NCBI GenBank assembly: GCA_000697665.1
Contig: KL197709.1
Coordinates: forward strand, 659,877-723,876
Length of the DNA stretch: 64,000 bases
From: Jaapia argillacea MUCL 33604
Taxonomy: Eukaryota; Basidiomycota; Agaricomycetes; Jaapiales; Jaapiaceae
Direction of reading: 5' to 3'
Shown: piece after piece, positions 32,351 through 45,022 of the stretch
Position numbering within the stretch: position 1 is the stretch's first letter
Layout: every line of letters starts with the position of its first letter
Position numbers and translations under genes: made by a program
Notes under the pieces: generated by a model
What the model was told of the DNA's origin: nothing
Database searches by the model: none
Seen by the model: the letters and a program-made list of their open reading frames with translations, nothing else

Positions 32351-34595
32351 GCACAGCTCGCTCATGGTATACGACGGATATAATAGCACGCCCAGGGTCG
32401 TGCCCGCCATCAATAGACTGCACTGTGTCTTGGTGTCCCAAGCCAAGAGCTACCCGAGACGAACGTCAGTCCAATTCAATTCCCCACTTGATGTACAATG
32501 CTGAACATTTAAGAAGATGGTTTCTCGTCCCCGGGGTTTGTGTTGACGGCGGAGCCGTCATCATCTACTATGGTTTCACAACGGGACGCCGCCATGGAAC
32601 CGCCCGTGCGAAGTGCTTTTGGCGGTATCCTATCGGTGGTGAATTTCGTTCCGCAGATAATGTGGCGAACAAATCCACGATCTGACCTTGAGATGGGGGA
32701 GACATGAGCAGATAAATGTCTTAGCAGGTAGCACCCTTCCGCTCGGAATGTCGAACTTTTATCGGACTTACTAGATGGCAATGTGGTCTCATTTGTCGGA
32801 CGCTGGTAGAGGAACTGAACTCGGTTTTCTTTGTCGATTTCAATCATTGAAATCCTCCGATCGTCTGCCGAATGTCACATCCATTTCCACTACTTTTGCT
32901 GCGGCTCGGACTCCGATTTGTGTATCCAATGCTATCTTCAGATTCCTTCCCAGTTCTCCCAAGTCTACCACTTCCTAAAGTTCTCAGCTTCCAAAGGATG
33001 CCTTCGGCCCTACATCTCGAGTCGTTAGCTGCAGGAAACTGCCGACAACCAGTGCGACATCGGTGGGCAACTGTACATTCTCCGGAACTTGAAGCTCACC
33101 GGGTACGTGTGTCGCTATGTTGAGTAATGTACGTACTTACGCTATTTCCCCTTCTCAGCCCTCGGAGCGTCAGATTGACCTTCCCATCTACTGAAGGAGT
33201 CTCACCACCGAGACCTATTTGCGATGTGTCGCTGTGATGTGATCGACACTGAATTTTCTTTTCAGACCTGACCTCGGAGATACCGACGTTAACCTTGCGG
33301 GCGGTCAGGCGGTTGTGGCGCTCTACCATATTTGCCACGCTCTAGTCTAACTGCCACAGAACTATTCCCTTGAAATTTACCCAACTTTTATGATCCACCT
33401 TTTCCAGTGTGTCGCTGTTATCTGGCAGGGATCGTCTCATTCTTCCGACGCCTTTTCGTCACAGGTACGTTGTCCGACTCGCATGTGTCGCAGTGTTTTC
33501 ACCCGAATATCTCAAGTTGCCGCACTTTGTCCTATGTCCTTGTATTCGTTACTGCCATGCCATTCGCAACGATTCTTCACGTTTGTCGGCCTTCATCTTT
33601 CGTCGGCCTCTAGGAGGTGGATTCTTATTCCCCAAACCTTATAGATGAGGTTCCACACGGAAACCGAGAAAATCTGCAAGCGACCATCTCCAACCGTCAC
33701 CGATCGTCGTTGTTGCAGTTTCAGCCAAGGTGAGACGAAGATGACCGGAGGTTTTCAACCAAGTGAGGCAACCGTCCGATCGTCGTGGGTGTGCGCTTGT
33801 ATACAGCTGTACGTGGTTGTGCATACTTCTTGCCCGCTCCTCAACTGCATAATCGCTGCCTGACCGATGCTAGCCTCGAGGCCTACTGAGGTACATTCCA
33901 CGACCCACCTACATTCCGAGATGGATCCTCGTTCCGTTTTCCCAGACCTCTAGCGCATGCTCACCACCGAGCCCAAAGCAGCGCCGCAGCCAGAGTGCGT
34001 CGGAATTGGTGAAATGAAATGACCTTCTGCCTTCACTAGCCGCCCATTAACCCGCGTCTCCTCGACGTTAACTGACCGAGGGTCTTTGAAATCTGCTGTC
34101 GTTTCGAGTCGTCCTTCTCCTGGGATCCCTCCTTGTTAGGCGTTTCAAACATGTTCCTCTTGACTGCCGTAATAGCCAGCCATCATTCCGTCCTTTGTAT
34201 GAGATCATTTAGCATTCCCCTTGATAGTAGTTCTGCTCGAGTTCTGTGGTCCGATTCTCGCACCGCAATTTGTTTTCCTTCGCATTCAAGACCATGCGCT
34301 TCCTCGAAGTCTTCTTCTCCTGACATCCTCGTGCCTATCAAAATTCCCAGCAACAACGCGTCGTGGCGTAATGCCGGTTCTTCTTCCAATTGCGCACCGT
34401 CCACATGAGTGCGGGTCTCTCCCTGCTAATACGGTTAACCCCTTGACATGATCACCTGAAGGGGAGACAACGATCTCACACTCCCTCAAAAGGGCTCGTA
34501 GTGCTCGCTCTTTGTTCAGCCCGAGGGTTCTTTAATTTGGGTGCTATATATTCAACCATTCTCCCCATGTTGTCAGCCAAACTACACCGGAGCTG
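32351..34595. other. Gene-poor stretch of 2.2 kb
   Basis: Short open frames occur on both strands (for example minus 34404-34183) but none has family resemblance or a splice chain. No terminal repeats, tRNA or element ends were found. It forms the right edge of the kinase/membrane cluster and may hold decayed gene copies or lineage-specific exons that cannot be recognised. Confidence 0.35.
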
Positions 34596-36409
34596 ATGTC
34601 CTCAGCGAACTCGGAGAATACGCCCACCCGCGGAGCGACCAGCGTCGGATTCATCTCCCTGCCGATCGAACTCATCGTTGATATCCTCATCCTCCTTGAA
34701 ATCAAGACCCTCTTGAAATGTCGCCAAGTTTGTCGTTTTCTTTCCGATGCGATCGATGAAGCGGTGGGTCTGCAATACAAAATCGAACTGGCCGCCTCTG
34801 GGATGGAAGACGGTCCTCCCAACGACGCAGAAAGCATTGACTCCCGCCTGGATAAATTGAGGGACCATGTCAATGCTTGGGATGAGATGACCCTGTCGAA
34901 ACAGCTGTTGCCAGGGCCGATCCAGAGCAGGATCTACCGGTTATGTGGAGGGGTTTTTGGTTACGTTCCCATTGATCGACCTTCCCAGGTCGCTTTCACG
35001 CAACTTCCCTCGAAGAGCCGAAATATTCCCCAAAAGCAGTGGACTATCAACCTTACTGGGCGCACGATCAATGCATTTACGATGGATCCGTCCCAGGACT
35101 TGCTCTTGATTGTCGCAGGGCGTCATCGTGCGTGAGTGGATGGATGTATTTCTCTACAAGTGACCGTCTACTAATGATTTCCTTCGCATCCCCAGGAATT
35201 CGGTCACACGAGTGGATGAATCTTGCATCGAGATCCACACACTCTCACTATCCACAGGACAAAAACATCGTCTCGCGGGGGCAGAACTACTGTCTCAACG
35301 GGACGGATCGCTACATGAGCGCTGGGCACTCTTTGAGCCCAGGATTTGCGGAAAACATGTTGGAGTCCTGCTGTGCAGTCGACGCATGGAGATCGAGGGT
35401 GAGACTGGTCCAGCGGACGAAATCGTACTCTGGAATTGGAAGACTAGTGATGTTATCAGGGTGAGGCCCAAAGCCTTCATGTTACAGCATCGACTGAAAC
35501 ACTTTGCCCCCTTCTTTTTCTCAGCATTTCCTCGGCTACAACATCCAAAATTTCGTCTTAGTCAACGAGGAAAACATCCTAGTCCCCAGTAACACCTCCA
35601 CGATCCGTCTCGAATTCTTTTCACTCGCAAAACCGTGTCCCTACCCCATTTCCATTCAAAATGCACCCTTCGATTGTGTCTTCCACCTTCCAGAGATGCA
35701 ACCGTCAGCCACGATCGATTGTTTCACAGTCGATATCAGTCATCCACGTACATGGACCAAGCACAGCACGTTTCATGTTCCATTCTTCCGAAACAACGAC
35801 AACGGCTTAGTCGCCATCTCCGTCATGTCCGACGTCGACGCCTCCGTCGAACATCTCGTTTTCTTCTTCTCTTTATCGACGCTGCTACGCCGAATAAGCA
35901 CACTCGAAGCCCCAGAGTTAATGCACGAGTTCAGCTGGGACGGTTGGGGCCACGAAACCCGTATCGTCCACGCCCCACCCTCTCACACCGCTTTCTGCTC
36001 TTCTGTAGTATGCGGTACGAAGTTCCTTGCCGTGTCGGACGATAACACTGGTACAGTCGAAGTGCAGGTTTTCGAGTTCAATATGGCGTTGCATGAATAT
36101 TTGCACGGCCCTCGGACTCACAAGGGAGAAGGGAGCTGGATACCGAAATTTGATTCGTGGGCTGAGAATCAGCCGATTTTGACCTTCAAGGATGTTAGTC
36201 CTTCGGATATGCCCCCTCGGAAGAACGTTGTTTACTTTCAGAGTGAGTCGGAGAGTGAGGTGTTTTATCACGAGCCGTTGTTGACGGACGATACGATCGT
36301 CCTGCCACACGAGGTGAGTCCCTTGATAGTACATTGTGGGTTGTATTCTGACCTCACAACCAAGGTTAACTACCAACACACCCTGTACATTGGAACGTTG
36401 CATGTATGA
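34596..36409 (+). CDS. F-box domain protein, 544 aa
   Basis: Four exons (34596-35131, 35196-35460, 35525-36313, 36365-36409) are in frame. Residues 18-60 carry the F-box: GFISLPIELIVDILILLEIK, then LLKCRQVCRFLSDAID. It would bind Skp1 in an SCF ubiquitin ligase. The remaining 480 residues show repeated beta-rich segments (FTMDPSQDLLLIVAG, VGVLLCSRRMEIEG, DEIVLWNWKTSDVIR, FLAVSDDNTGTVEVQVFEF) that resemble a degenerate propeller, common among agaricomycete F-box proteins. The substrate is unknown. The last intron is 51 nt and in frame, so reading through it is also possible and would add 17 residues. Confidence 0.83.
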
Positions 36410-36723
36410 ATCATCAAAAACCGGCTCGGACCTGTTCAGACAACCAGGTTGATATCCCAATTCAAAACGACTCACCTGGGAATCTGAAGGGCTAGTCTGG
36501 TAGGCATACCACCACAATCTATCCTGCTGACCTATCTGATAAACATATCGTTCCATTAACCAGTACTACGTATGCTACAACGATTAACGGAAACCCAGAT
36601 AATACAGTGTCATGACCAATACAAATATAGCCGAAGCCCACCCATTCTCTGCTCCTGTCAGGTTATGAGGAGTCCGAGAACACATACGTCCGAAAGAATG
36701 TCCCCTATAGCAACCCAATCAAC
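36410..36723. other. Convergent intergenic spacer
   Basis: This is the 3' flank of the F-box gene and of the convergent RAX1-like gene. Nothing else is visible. Confidence 0.45.
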
Positions 36724-38337
36724 TCAATGCACCCTACCCGGCACAGCCAACACAATGACTCCAAAGACGAACATCCAGCTAAATCCAACTCTATAGATAT
36801 CGTTCATAACTCTCGCGTGTACTTCTTTGATACGAGGGTCCAAAACAACCTTCTCCGGCCCAAAGACGGGCGGACGGGTGAGTGAGAGTGAGGAGCCGTG
36901 GGTTGCTTTCGACGTTGTTGTGAATGTGCGGAAGAGGTTACTTTGGGAGCTGAAAGGGGAGGGTGTGATGATGGACGATTTTGTTTTGTTTGAAGTTGTG
37001 GTGATAGGTGAGAATGGGGAGCGAGAAGGTGTTTGCGACGAAGAGGAATTCGGGGAATAGAGGAAGGAAGGGATGTGTGATGTATCCGTTATTGTCATCG
37101 GGTCATTGGCGACGTCCTTCAATGCGTGTTCCTCTGGGTTACGATCCGGAATGACTTGTGGACGTTCCCAGAACATCCAACTTTCTTCGTCTAATTCTGT
37201 GAACTCCCAAGGTCGGACCTGCCTATTCCCCCTCCTCCAAACATTTGAGCAAAACCTACACCAATCGCCAAATCAGTTTGACTCTAACATAATCAACAAT
37301 AAAACTCACCCTCTCCAAGCACTATACCACTGGGCTGCTCCCACACCCGCTATCACCACTCCAAACAGCCTATATGCTCTATTGGCTTGTGGAGGTGTGC
37401 TTAGCGTCATGATCAAGCTTAAAGAGATCGCCAAACCGATTAAGATATCCATGGAACCGATCGTGTACCAGAATATTTGGCGGGGGAGGTTGATATTCGT
37501 GCTTGCGTGGGACAGGAAGTGGGGGATCGAGGAAGATTCGAGGAGAGTGAAAGCCGCTTCGTAAAGGGGAAGAAACTGGCGGACAACCAATCATCGGTCG
37601 AGGAAGATGATCGACAAAAGGCGTACTCACGACATCGGGGTGTGTACTCCAAACTAGTTCTTTGAAAACCGAGTCTCGAACATCCGCGTCGATGTTGAGC
37701 TCTTTACTCGAACCCGCTCTTAGAAAGCTCGAGACGACGCGTGTACATTCATCTCGAAAAGGTTGAGCTGAGATGTGCGAAGCTGGGGGGACAGGTGGGA
37801 GGGGGAGGAGGGGATATGCCGACGAAACTGACAATGGGGTGATCGGGGTAATGGGAGAAGGAGGTAAGGTTGGGGCGGAGAAGAGTGTGTTTGGCGAGGT
37901 TGGGCTTGAGGGAGCTTGGTCTGGAGACACGGATAATGTGACCCAACTGTTGCTCCCACTCAGATCCGCGGCGTTAGTGGGCGACAAGTGCGCTGGTTTG
38001 TTTTGTTTGAGAGTTTGGGCCTGTTGACGAGGACTGGCGGGCTGTTCGCCAGATGGGAGTGCAGAGAAACGTCTACGATAGTCCTACAAAGATACCGGTC
38101 AGGTCGGGAGAGGGGAAAGAAAGGATAGGGGCATACCTGATACCATATCACAAAATGGAGGTTTTCCAAAGAGTGTTCATGAAAAGCAAGGTACCCCTCA
38201 AAGTCCCTCAAACTGATGGGCGCACATGTATCCCCTGCCAAAATGTTGTGGAGGGTGATCCTCCTCAACTGAGGGGATAAGTTTAACTTCGCAGCGTATG
38301 AATCAAGTTTGGCGGAATAGATCTTCCGACGAGACAT
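36724..38337 (-). CDS. RAX1-like RGS-domain membrane protein, copy 1
   Basis: Four exons (38337-38137, 38083-37631, 37575-37310, 37255-36724) give 483 aa. The N-terminal half matches an RGS-type fold: LRRITLHNILAGDTCAPISL, then FHEHSLENLHFVIWYQDYRR. The second part of the fold (ECTRVVSSFLRAG, ELNIDADVRDSVFKEL, FLPLYEAAFTLLESSSIPHF) follows a Ser/Pro-rich insert. Three hydrophobic segments lie C-terminally: IFWYTIGSMDILIGLAISLS, YRLFGVVIAGVGAAQW, and VGFSWMFVFGVIVLAVPG at the end. This layout is that of Rax1, a bud-site and polarity factor in yeast. A polarity role here is inference. A conserved segment VFGPEKVVLDPRIKEVH precedes the last helix and recurs in copy 2 at 48641. Confidence 0.82.
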
Positions 38338-39428
38338 CAAGGCCAAGCAAGTTGACAAGAAAAACGAAGGGAGTCGAATCGAAAGAGTGTGAATCAGCCA
38401 ACAAGGAGGGGGGAGAGAACCAAAACGCGCATTTGCAGGCGCTCCACCGTCGAAAGGGGTCTATAACACCTGAACTTGAGCAACCAGGCACTAACTCTAC
38501 GGACCAAAGTAACATCGTTATGAAACTTATTGGTGACGAAGCTGAGAATCATAAACCATGATTTCGAAAGGGGTCTGTTATCACGGCAAAGGGGGATCGA
38601 ACCAAAACATCGGCGAATCGGAGGAAGAATGGTGGTCGACAAGGTCGCACTCTCCGATCAAACTTCAGGTTTTCAAGGTGCTTCATCGAGAGAACCTGGC
38701 CGTAAACATAGACAGTTCCCGAATCTGTGTGATCATCGATGATTCTTCTCCAGTTCCTGACCCTTCACCGCGGCCTTACCTGCTCGATGGAGCTGTTCAA
38801 GAACCAAGTCCTCCACAGGTATTTTCATCCCAGGAAAAAGGGGGCCAGCAAGCACCTGCGATGGTGCGATATCAGCGCTCAGGCTCCAATCGCAGTATGC
38901 ACCAGGAGACAGCACAAGATACCAAGTTAACGATGACGTGTGAAGCCCCTAAAAACATCCTCGTGGGTTCATATCAGCGACATACGGGCGCCCGTCCGAC
39001 CATCGTGGTCGTACCGGAGTATTCAAGTGCCGTGATGTGTTCATTGCGAGGGTTCGTAGAGAAAGAGGTCGAGAAATGGAATCGCGCAATGCGGCGGCCA
39101 TAGTTTCATCACCGCACCATATAGCTAGGGCAGCAATTAAGCTTGAATCGCTGGACAGGCCTTCTAATCGGCCCAAGGGGTTCTCTGAGCAGCAAGATCC
39201 GTTTCAACACATAACCTACCGTCGTTTCGAGTCATCGATACTGAGAGCGTGTGAGGTAGACCAGAAGGCCCGAGGAACTCTACTCACGGAGGCCTAAGAG
39301 GACATTGAGCGGATCGTCAACCCTCTCAGTACACGTACGAGGAAGCCACCAGCCAACAGAAAGAAACCATCTACTCGCAATTATCTGAAAATATTATTAC
39401 ACACCCTCCGACATTATCCCATCTTATC
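38338..39428. other. Intergenic, no confident gene
   Basis: A plus-strand frame of 181 codons (38558-39103) and shorter minus-strand frames are open, but none has a family motif or splice support. The 38338-38420 part is the upstream region of the RAX1-like gene, and the right end is the 3' flank of the coiled-coil gene. Confidence 0.4.
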
Positions 39429-42400
39429 TCAAAAACCCCTCCCCTGCATATCCTTCCTCCACAACATCCCCTCCTCAGGAGGACTACCCGAATTGAATCC
39501 CCCATAAGGTCCCATATCCGTCGGATGCTCTGCCTCAAACTCCATCGCACTCGCACTCCAGGATGTTAAGTTTGGCAACAAACCAGCTAAATTTGGGGCG
39601 GTCCCTTTGAGGAGGGTCGGTACAGGCCGATTTTCCCGTGTGGAGCGCGAAGTAGGTGGCGACGAAGAAGGTATCGCTTGTGCATCTGCCACAGCCGGCA
39701 CCGGTACTGGTGCTGGAGACGTATCTTCCGTCACGGCTGGAATGGCCTTCGGTTGCGCGATCACTGTCGAAGGACCCGCAGCAGATATCAACGCTCCTCC
39801 TAACCTGAACATCTGCACTTTCCGACTGAGAGCCTGAAAGACACCCTCCTTGTCCGGCCAGCCTCCTTGACGAGCAGGCGTCGGGTCTTGCGATTCTTGA
39901 CCTTCTCGCTCTCCATGATTCATGAACGTCGTATGAATGGAAGAATCGCTCAACCCTCTTGGTCTCAACGTCCGCTCCAGGAGAGTCTGCTGATACCCTC
40001 CCCCATCCTCTCCATCACCCTCCACATCTCCGTGGACGATAGGCGACTGAACGGCATCAATCACGGCATCTACATTCCTTGACAACCTCCTCTCATCACG
40101 ACCAATGGCAGTGAAATGAGCAGAAGCCATCTTCTTCAACGTAGACCTCCCAAGTGTACTCGCTCCACTTCCCAAAAACGTGTCCCCGGTTGATCGAGTC
40201 TGTTTCAGCCCAGGCGCAACCAGTGCACCAACCCTTGCTCGACTTCGACTTCTCGGTCTGACATTTGGTACGTCCTTCGGCACGACAATCCATGGGTCGA
40301 CTTCCCCAGGTAGTCGAGGAACAGGTGCGCCAGCGAAGATACCCATGACGTTCCTTGCCGGATCACCCGGCCCCGATCCAGATCCTGACGCTACAGGCAC
40401 CTCTGGAAGGTGCGAAGACGAAACAGCCCTCCCAACACCAGTGCCGGAGAACTCGACATTGACGGTCGTGGCACTCGCCGATAACGCCGGTCCCAATTTG
40501 GGTACCAACTTTGGCGGAGCCCTTCCCCGAGGTCCACGACTTAATGGCCGGACTGGAGGAGCCATACCATTTGGTGAGGTGGCAGAGGTAGAAGGCCGGT
40601 CGGTGCCAGCTCCGAAGAGCTTTGATATGGGTGCCATCCAACTGACAGTTGGTCCGGATGGACCACCTGAAGTGCCGGAATCGTTAGAATTCAACCCCGG
40701 TCGTTGTTCGCCCTTGGTAGAATTCATGGCCCAATCCCTAACTCGAACCGCGTACCCTGGATCCAGGATTACGTCGTTCAACACAACCCTCATCTCACCC
40801 ATCTCCACGAACATATCTCTCACCACCCTCAACAAGATCCTCATCTCCTTTCTCGAACAAATCGTCACCACCTTCTCATCCTCCAACACGCCCCGGAAAT
40901 GTGCTCGTAGATGTGTAGCTTCATTGATGATTGACGTGACCGTCGATTGCGAGAGGTGGGAAACGTCAGCGCCAAGATGTAAATGTTGGCGTTTGAGTCG
41001 ATTGGTCAACGTCAGAGCATCTGCTTGTGAGAGACGTGTGAATAGGGAGATGATACGGTCGAGGAGGTTCATCATCGTCGAAGCTGTGGATTGATGGGAA
41101 TCAGCTATCGAGGAGGACTCTGAGCGTTCATTTGGCGAGATTGAGGATGGGGCTGTGTAGATGGCAGTCGAAGATGGTGTCAAGAGACCAGGCCAAATGT
41201 TACTTGTCCCTTCAGTTTGAACTGATCGATCCCGGGTGAGCAAATGTAACTGTTTCTGGGCGCGGGGTCGTAATGGCGATACGAGCGTATGGTCTTCTCC
41301 ATGTTGGCTATCGTCGTCCTGGTCGTCTTCTTGTTCAATGGTTCTATGGGAAGGAGCATAACGAGGTTGAGGATGGCGGAAGGATGACCATTTGGGCGGT
41401 TCCCATTCCGTCGGAGAAAGGGGAGGTCGATCTGGTTCTGGATCTTGGTCCTATGGGCAGTGGGGGATGCGGTGGTTAAATCTGCTGAAATTGATCAAGT
41501 TTTCAGAAGACAACTCACAAAAGCGCGTCGAGAGTTACGTTCCGAGCTCGCTGTCCGCTTTGAGAAGTGGAATCTTGAGGAGAGGGGAGATGGGATTGAC
41601 GGCGCAGTCCCGACGCTAAAGCTTGGTGACAAAGGTCTTGGGTGAGAGAGGGATGATTGACTGTTCGTATATCTATGTCTTGATCTTCGTGGTTCCTCTG
41701 CATGATAACATCAACGAAGCACGTCGGAATATTGTTAGATGTAGGACAGACCTCCTCGTCGTATGGACAATAATGTCGCGCGTTGTTCCTCCACTTCATC
41801 TTGTAGTGAGCGATAGTCTTCCCGAGACTGTCCAAGGAGGCGCTGGAGCTCAGAGTTGTCGCGTTTCAAGGCTTCGTTGTCAGCAACCAAGGTTTCTAGC
41901 ACCTTGGTCACTTCCGAGTCTTCAGGAACAACTAATCGACCTGCTTGCTAGAAAGGACTTCATCTGAGAATTGAGCAAAGGACAGAAGGAGAGAAACGAC
42001 ACACTGATTGTTGAAGTGTTTGCAAGCGAGATCTAGCATCCTGAAGGATTTCTTCGGAAAGCTCCAGTCGATGCATGCGCTGTTGCTCGAGCTCCTTCTG
42101 AAGCCGTCGAACATCCAGTTGCATCTTGGCTTTTTTCCAATTAGCCATCTTCACCCTTGTTTGTACCATACAGAACACTCACAGCAAGTCTCCTTCAAAG
42201 CTGCGAGCCGAACCTCAGCCATCCTGGCTCGATGAGACTCACTGTCCCTTTCTTGATGGTAATCATCTCTCTCCTGCATGACAGTACTCAATCGTGTATC
42301 CCAACCAATTGATTTGGCATGTTGGGCAGACATGCGGGATATAGACGTTCGTGCCTCGTCCAGGTCCTGCAAATTCGACTTGTTGGATGATTCAAGAACT

Positions 42401-43024
42401 TCAGTGGTGAGTAGGGCCTGGGCTAAACGCTGGTTAAAGCCCGATGAGAAATGTTGCGAATGGTGACGCGGATTTTATGTGGCTGACCTTCTCAAGGACG
42501 GCGTTTTCGGTGACAAGGTCGGATACTCGGTTCTCGAGTTCTCCACGGGTAGCGGGTCGGGTCTCATCCGGATCTACACGTTGGGGCTCTCGCTGTCGGT
42601 CGTGGTTCGGATGACACGTTTCCTACGAGTCCCTGCATCTGTAAGCGTGCCACAGTAAATAGGGTGTAATGGGAACCGCGCACTTGATGTCTGCGGACAT
42701 ACGCCTCGTGTCTTTGCAGCAAGGCTTGACCAACCTCTAAGACCACCCCCTAAGCATAAACATGACGAAACGTACGACAGGAACGTACTCACCTGCACTC
42801 AATATCAGCCGACTCTCCAGCTTGGATTTCCATGCCAACCAGGCCTTCAAGTGCTCACAGTCCTCGCTTCCACAGCAGCAAGAGGAGAGCGCTGGGGGTT
42901 CTGGAGTTGATGCACGAGAGAAATTACTCAAAGCTAGGGTCAAATCGTCGATCGTGGATGTTGCATGAAACAGGCTGTTTGTCGGTGAATCTGGGGTGGA
43001 GGGTCGAGAGCCTGGCTCGGACAT
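39429..43024 (-). CDS. Large coiled-coil protein
   Basis: A multi-exon gene starts at ATG 43024 (MSEPGSRPSTPDSPTNSLFH) and ends at 39431. The N-terminal part has a Cys cluster (SSCCCGSEDCEHL) and LESRLILSAEVGQALLQRHE. A long coiled coil follows (ISRMSAQHAKSIGWDTRLST, MQLDVRRLQKELEQQRMHRL, NEALKRDNSELQRLLGQSRE). The last exon is more than 1.8 kb and holds a helical domain (DALTLTNRLKRQHLHLGADV, then LLRVVRDMFVEMGEMRVVLN). It ends in about 350 disordered Pro/Ser/Gly-rich residues. The 41243 region is linked to upstream exons by the stretch DQDPEPDRPPLSPTEWEPPK. A cytoskeletal or septation scaffold is a guess only. Some internal splice sites around 41500-41800 are unresolved. Confidence 0.72.
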
Positions 43025-43427
43025 GGAAGATTTGAGAAAAATCTAGGAAGGCAAGCAGGATTTGTGACGTGTTGTAGTCGTAATATAGGTTGTGGCAATG
43101 TGTATAGGAGCAGGCGAGGTCAGTACTACGGAAATGAATACATGGGTTGTTGTGCGTTTGTTGGGAATTCTGGTTCAAGTCCGCATTCCCACGCCCCTTC
43201 GATCACTTCTCCATCCCAATCAACGGTGAAATACCCTTGTTTCCATCCACTGTGAAACTGCCTTAGTTCTGCACATAGAAATTGAAGGGGGTCCTTGTGG
43301 AAGACCCGACCCACGAGACTGTCCCGCTATCCCTGGTAGCGTTGCTACCACTCTCGTGGCACTTGCCCCACTAGTCAGACACCAGAGAAGCTTCGTTATT
43401 CACGAAGCCTCAAGGAGACTCTTGGCC

Positions 43428-44755
43428 ATGTCCATCGCAAGCCAAAAATACTGGCTGATGAAAGCCGAACCCGAGTCACGCGTAGTGAAAGGGAAGGATG
43501 TCAAGGTGGGCAGTCAACCTGTCCTTTCCAACCCTTATGTTGAACCCTCATTGCGTTCGGGTAAAGTTCAGTGTTGACGACTTTGAATCAGTGGGAACGA
43601 CGGCTTGGGAAGGTGTCAGAAACCACGAAGCTAAAAACCTAATGAAGCAGATGAAAATCGGAGATCAAGTACCCAATTGACCCTCCATTCTTTGGTATTG
43701 CAATCTGACGTTGGACGCGCGAAGGTTCTCTTCTATCATTCGAGTTGCAAAACACCTGGTGTGTTCGTTTTTATTGTTTTGCTGATTTCTTAGAGTTCTA
43801 AAAACGTTGCACTTACTTAGGAGTCGCTGCTTTCGCGGAGGTACGTATGCGCCTGCGGTGCCTTGCCTTCAAAGCTGTTCAAGCTAACGGCACCACCCTG
43901 TCCAGGTCTCAAAAGAAGCATATCCTGATCGTGAGTCCGTCATCGCCTCCGTCTCGAGCAACAGTAGATAAAAGTTCGCGATTCACAGACTCTGCTTGGG
44001 ACGTGTACGTGTGTCGGCACTTCCCTTCACATGGTCGATAAATTTCTAACAGTCATACTCACTAGTGAACATCCATACTATGACTCTGTCCGTTTTCAAT
44101 TCCCATCCAGTCTCTTTTTGTCCTAACCCATGTTCCTATTCGAAGAAAACCGATCAAAACAACCCTAGGTGGTACATGGTCGACGTGACCTTCAAGCGTC
44201 GAGCTCAGAACTACGTTCCTTTGTCACTTTTGAAGTACATCGCAGACTCGACTTCATCTGACCCACTTAATGATGTCCCGCATATCGGCCCAGAGGGCGT
44301 CAAGGCAATCAAGGGTGCGTCCTGCCACAATCTGAATTATGTATCACGGTTATGACGCGGAATTGGCGGAAATAGCGATGGCCCTTGTCACGAAAGGTCG
44401 ACTGAGTGTCCAGAAGGTCGAGCAGGACGCTTGGGATGCGATTAGTTTGTTGGCAGAAAAGGGGGGATGGGATGAGAAGGTTTACAGTAAGGCGAAAAAG
44501 AGAGCTGCCACAACGAAAGCGAAGACGTCTCGTTCCAAGAAGAATGTAGAGGAAGAGGAGGAGGAGGAACAAGAAGAAGACGAGCAAGTTGAGGAGGGTG
44601 CAGTGAAGGAAGAGAATGAGCCATTGCCGAAGAAGGCCCCCGCTAAGGGGCGGAAACGCAAACTAAAAGATATGAAGAACGACGATGAGGAAGGTGAGGA
44701 TATCGAAGAACCCGCGCCGACACGACGGTCGGCGAGGACAAGGGCAAAAAAGTAG
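43428..44755 (+). CDS. THYN1: EVE-domain protein (THYN1-like) with basic-acidic tail
   Basis: Nine exons (43428-43505, 43567-43668, 43725-43758, 43821-43840, 43906-43930, 43989-44004, 44066-44087, 44146-44314, 44376-44755) give 281 aa. The EVE domain starts [15 protein letters not shown] and continues [44 protein letters not shown] and [15 protein letters not shown] folds bind modified nucleic-acid bases, and THYN1 relatives are nuclear. The C-terminal 110 residues are Lys/Glu-rich with poly-Glu and end in [10 protein letters not shown], a likely nuclear and DNA-contact tail. Four consecutive exons are only 16-25 nt long, unusually small. The ATG at 43428 was preferred. Upstream in-frame codons include only GTG. 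Confidence 0.88.
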
Positions 44756-45022
44756 TATAGGTAAGGAAATTGCCTCTATTGTCGGGTCAAACTCATCGAA
44801 TTCCTCGCAGGTCTTTCGGTTGTCTTGTCTTGTCGAACATTGACATCTCAGCATTCTGACATGACGCCATCTGTGCACAAACTTCGCGTGAATAGTAGCG
44901 CGGTTCCAAACCATGTCTTCATCGTGACGTCTACTCCGTCTCTCGAGTCTCCGAATGTTGATCATGACGTTCAGACAAGAGGCTACAAAGGCAACGATCC
45001 TCCTACGGTATTAAGCTCCCCC

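Noticed and set aside
36314-36364. Reading through the last F-box gene intron
   Set aside because: The 51-nt segment is in frame so read-through is possible, but GTGAGT and a CAAG acceptor bound it, so splicing is the more likely state.
38558-39103. A 181-codon plus-strand frame
   Set aside because: It is open but lacks a family motif, a convincing start and coding texture. It was left as spacer.
40180-41094. A 304-codon plus-strand open frame opposite the coiled-coil gene
   Set aside because: It is the antisense shadow of a long, Pro/Ser/Gly-rich exon. It has no family motif or splice support, whereas the minus strand reads as one conserved protein.
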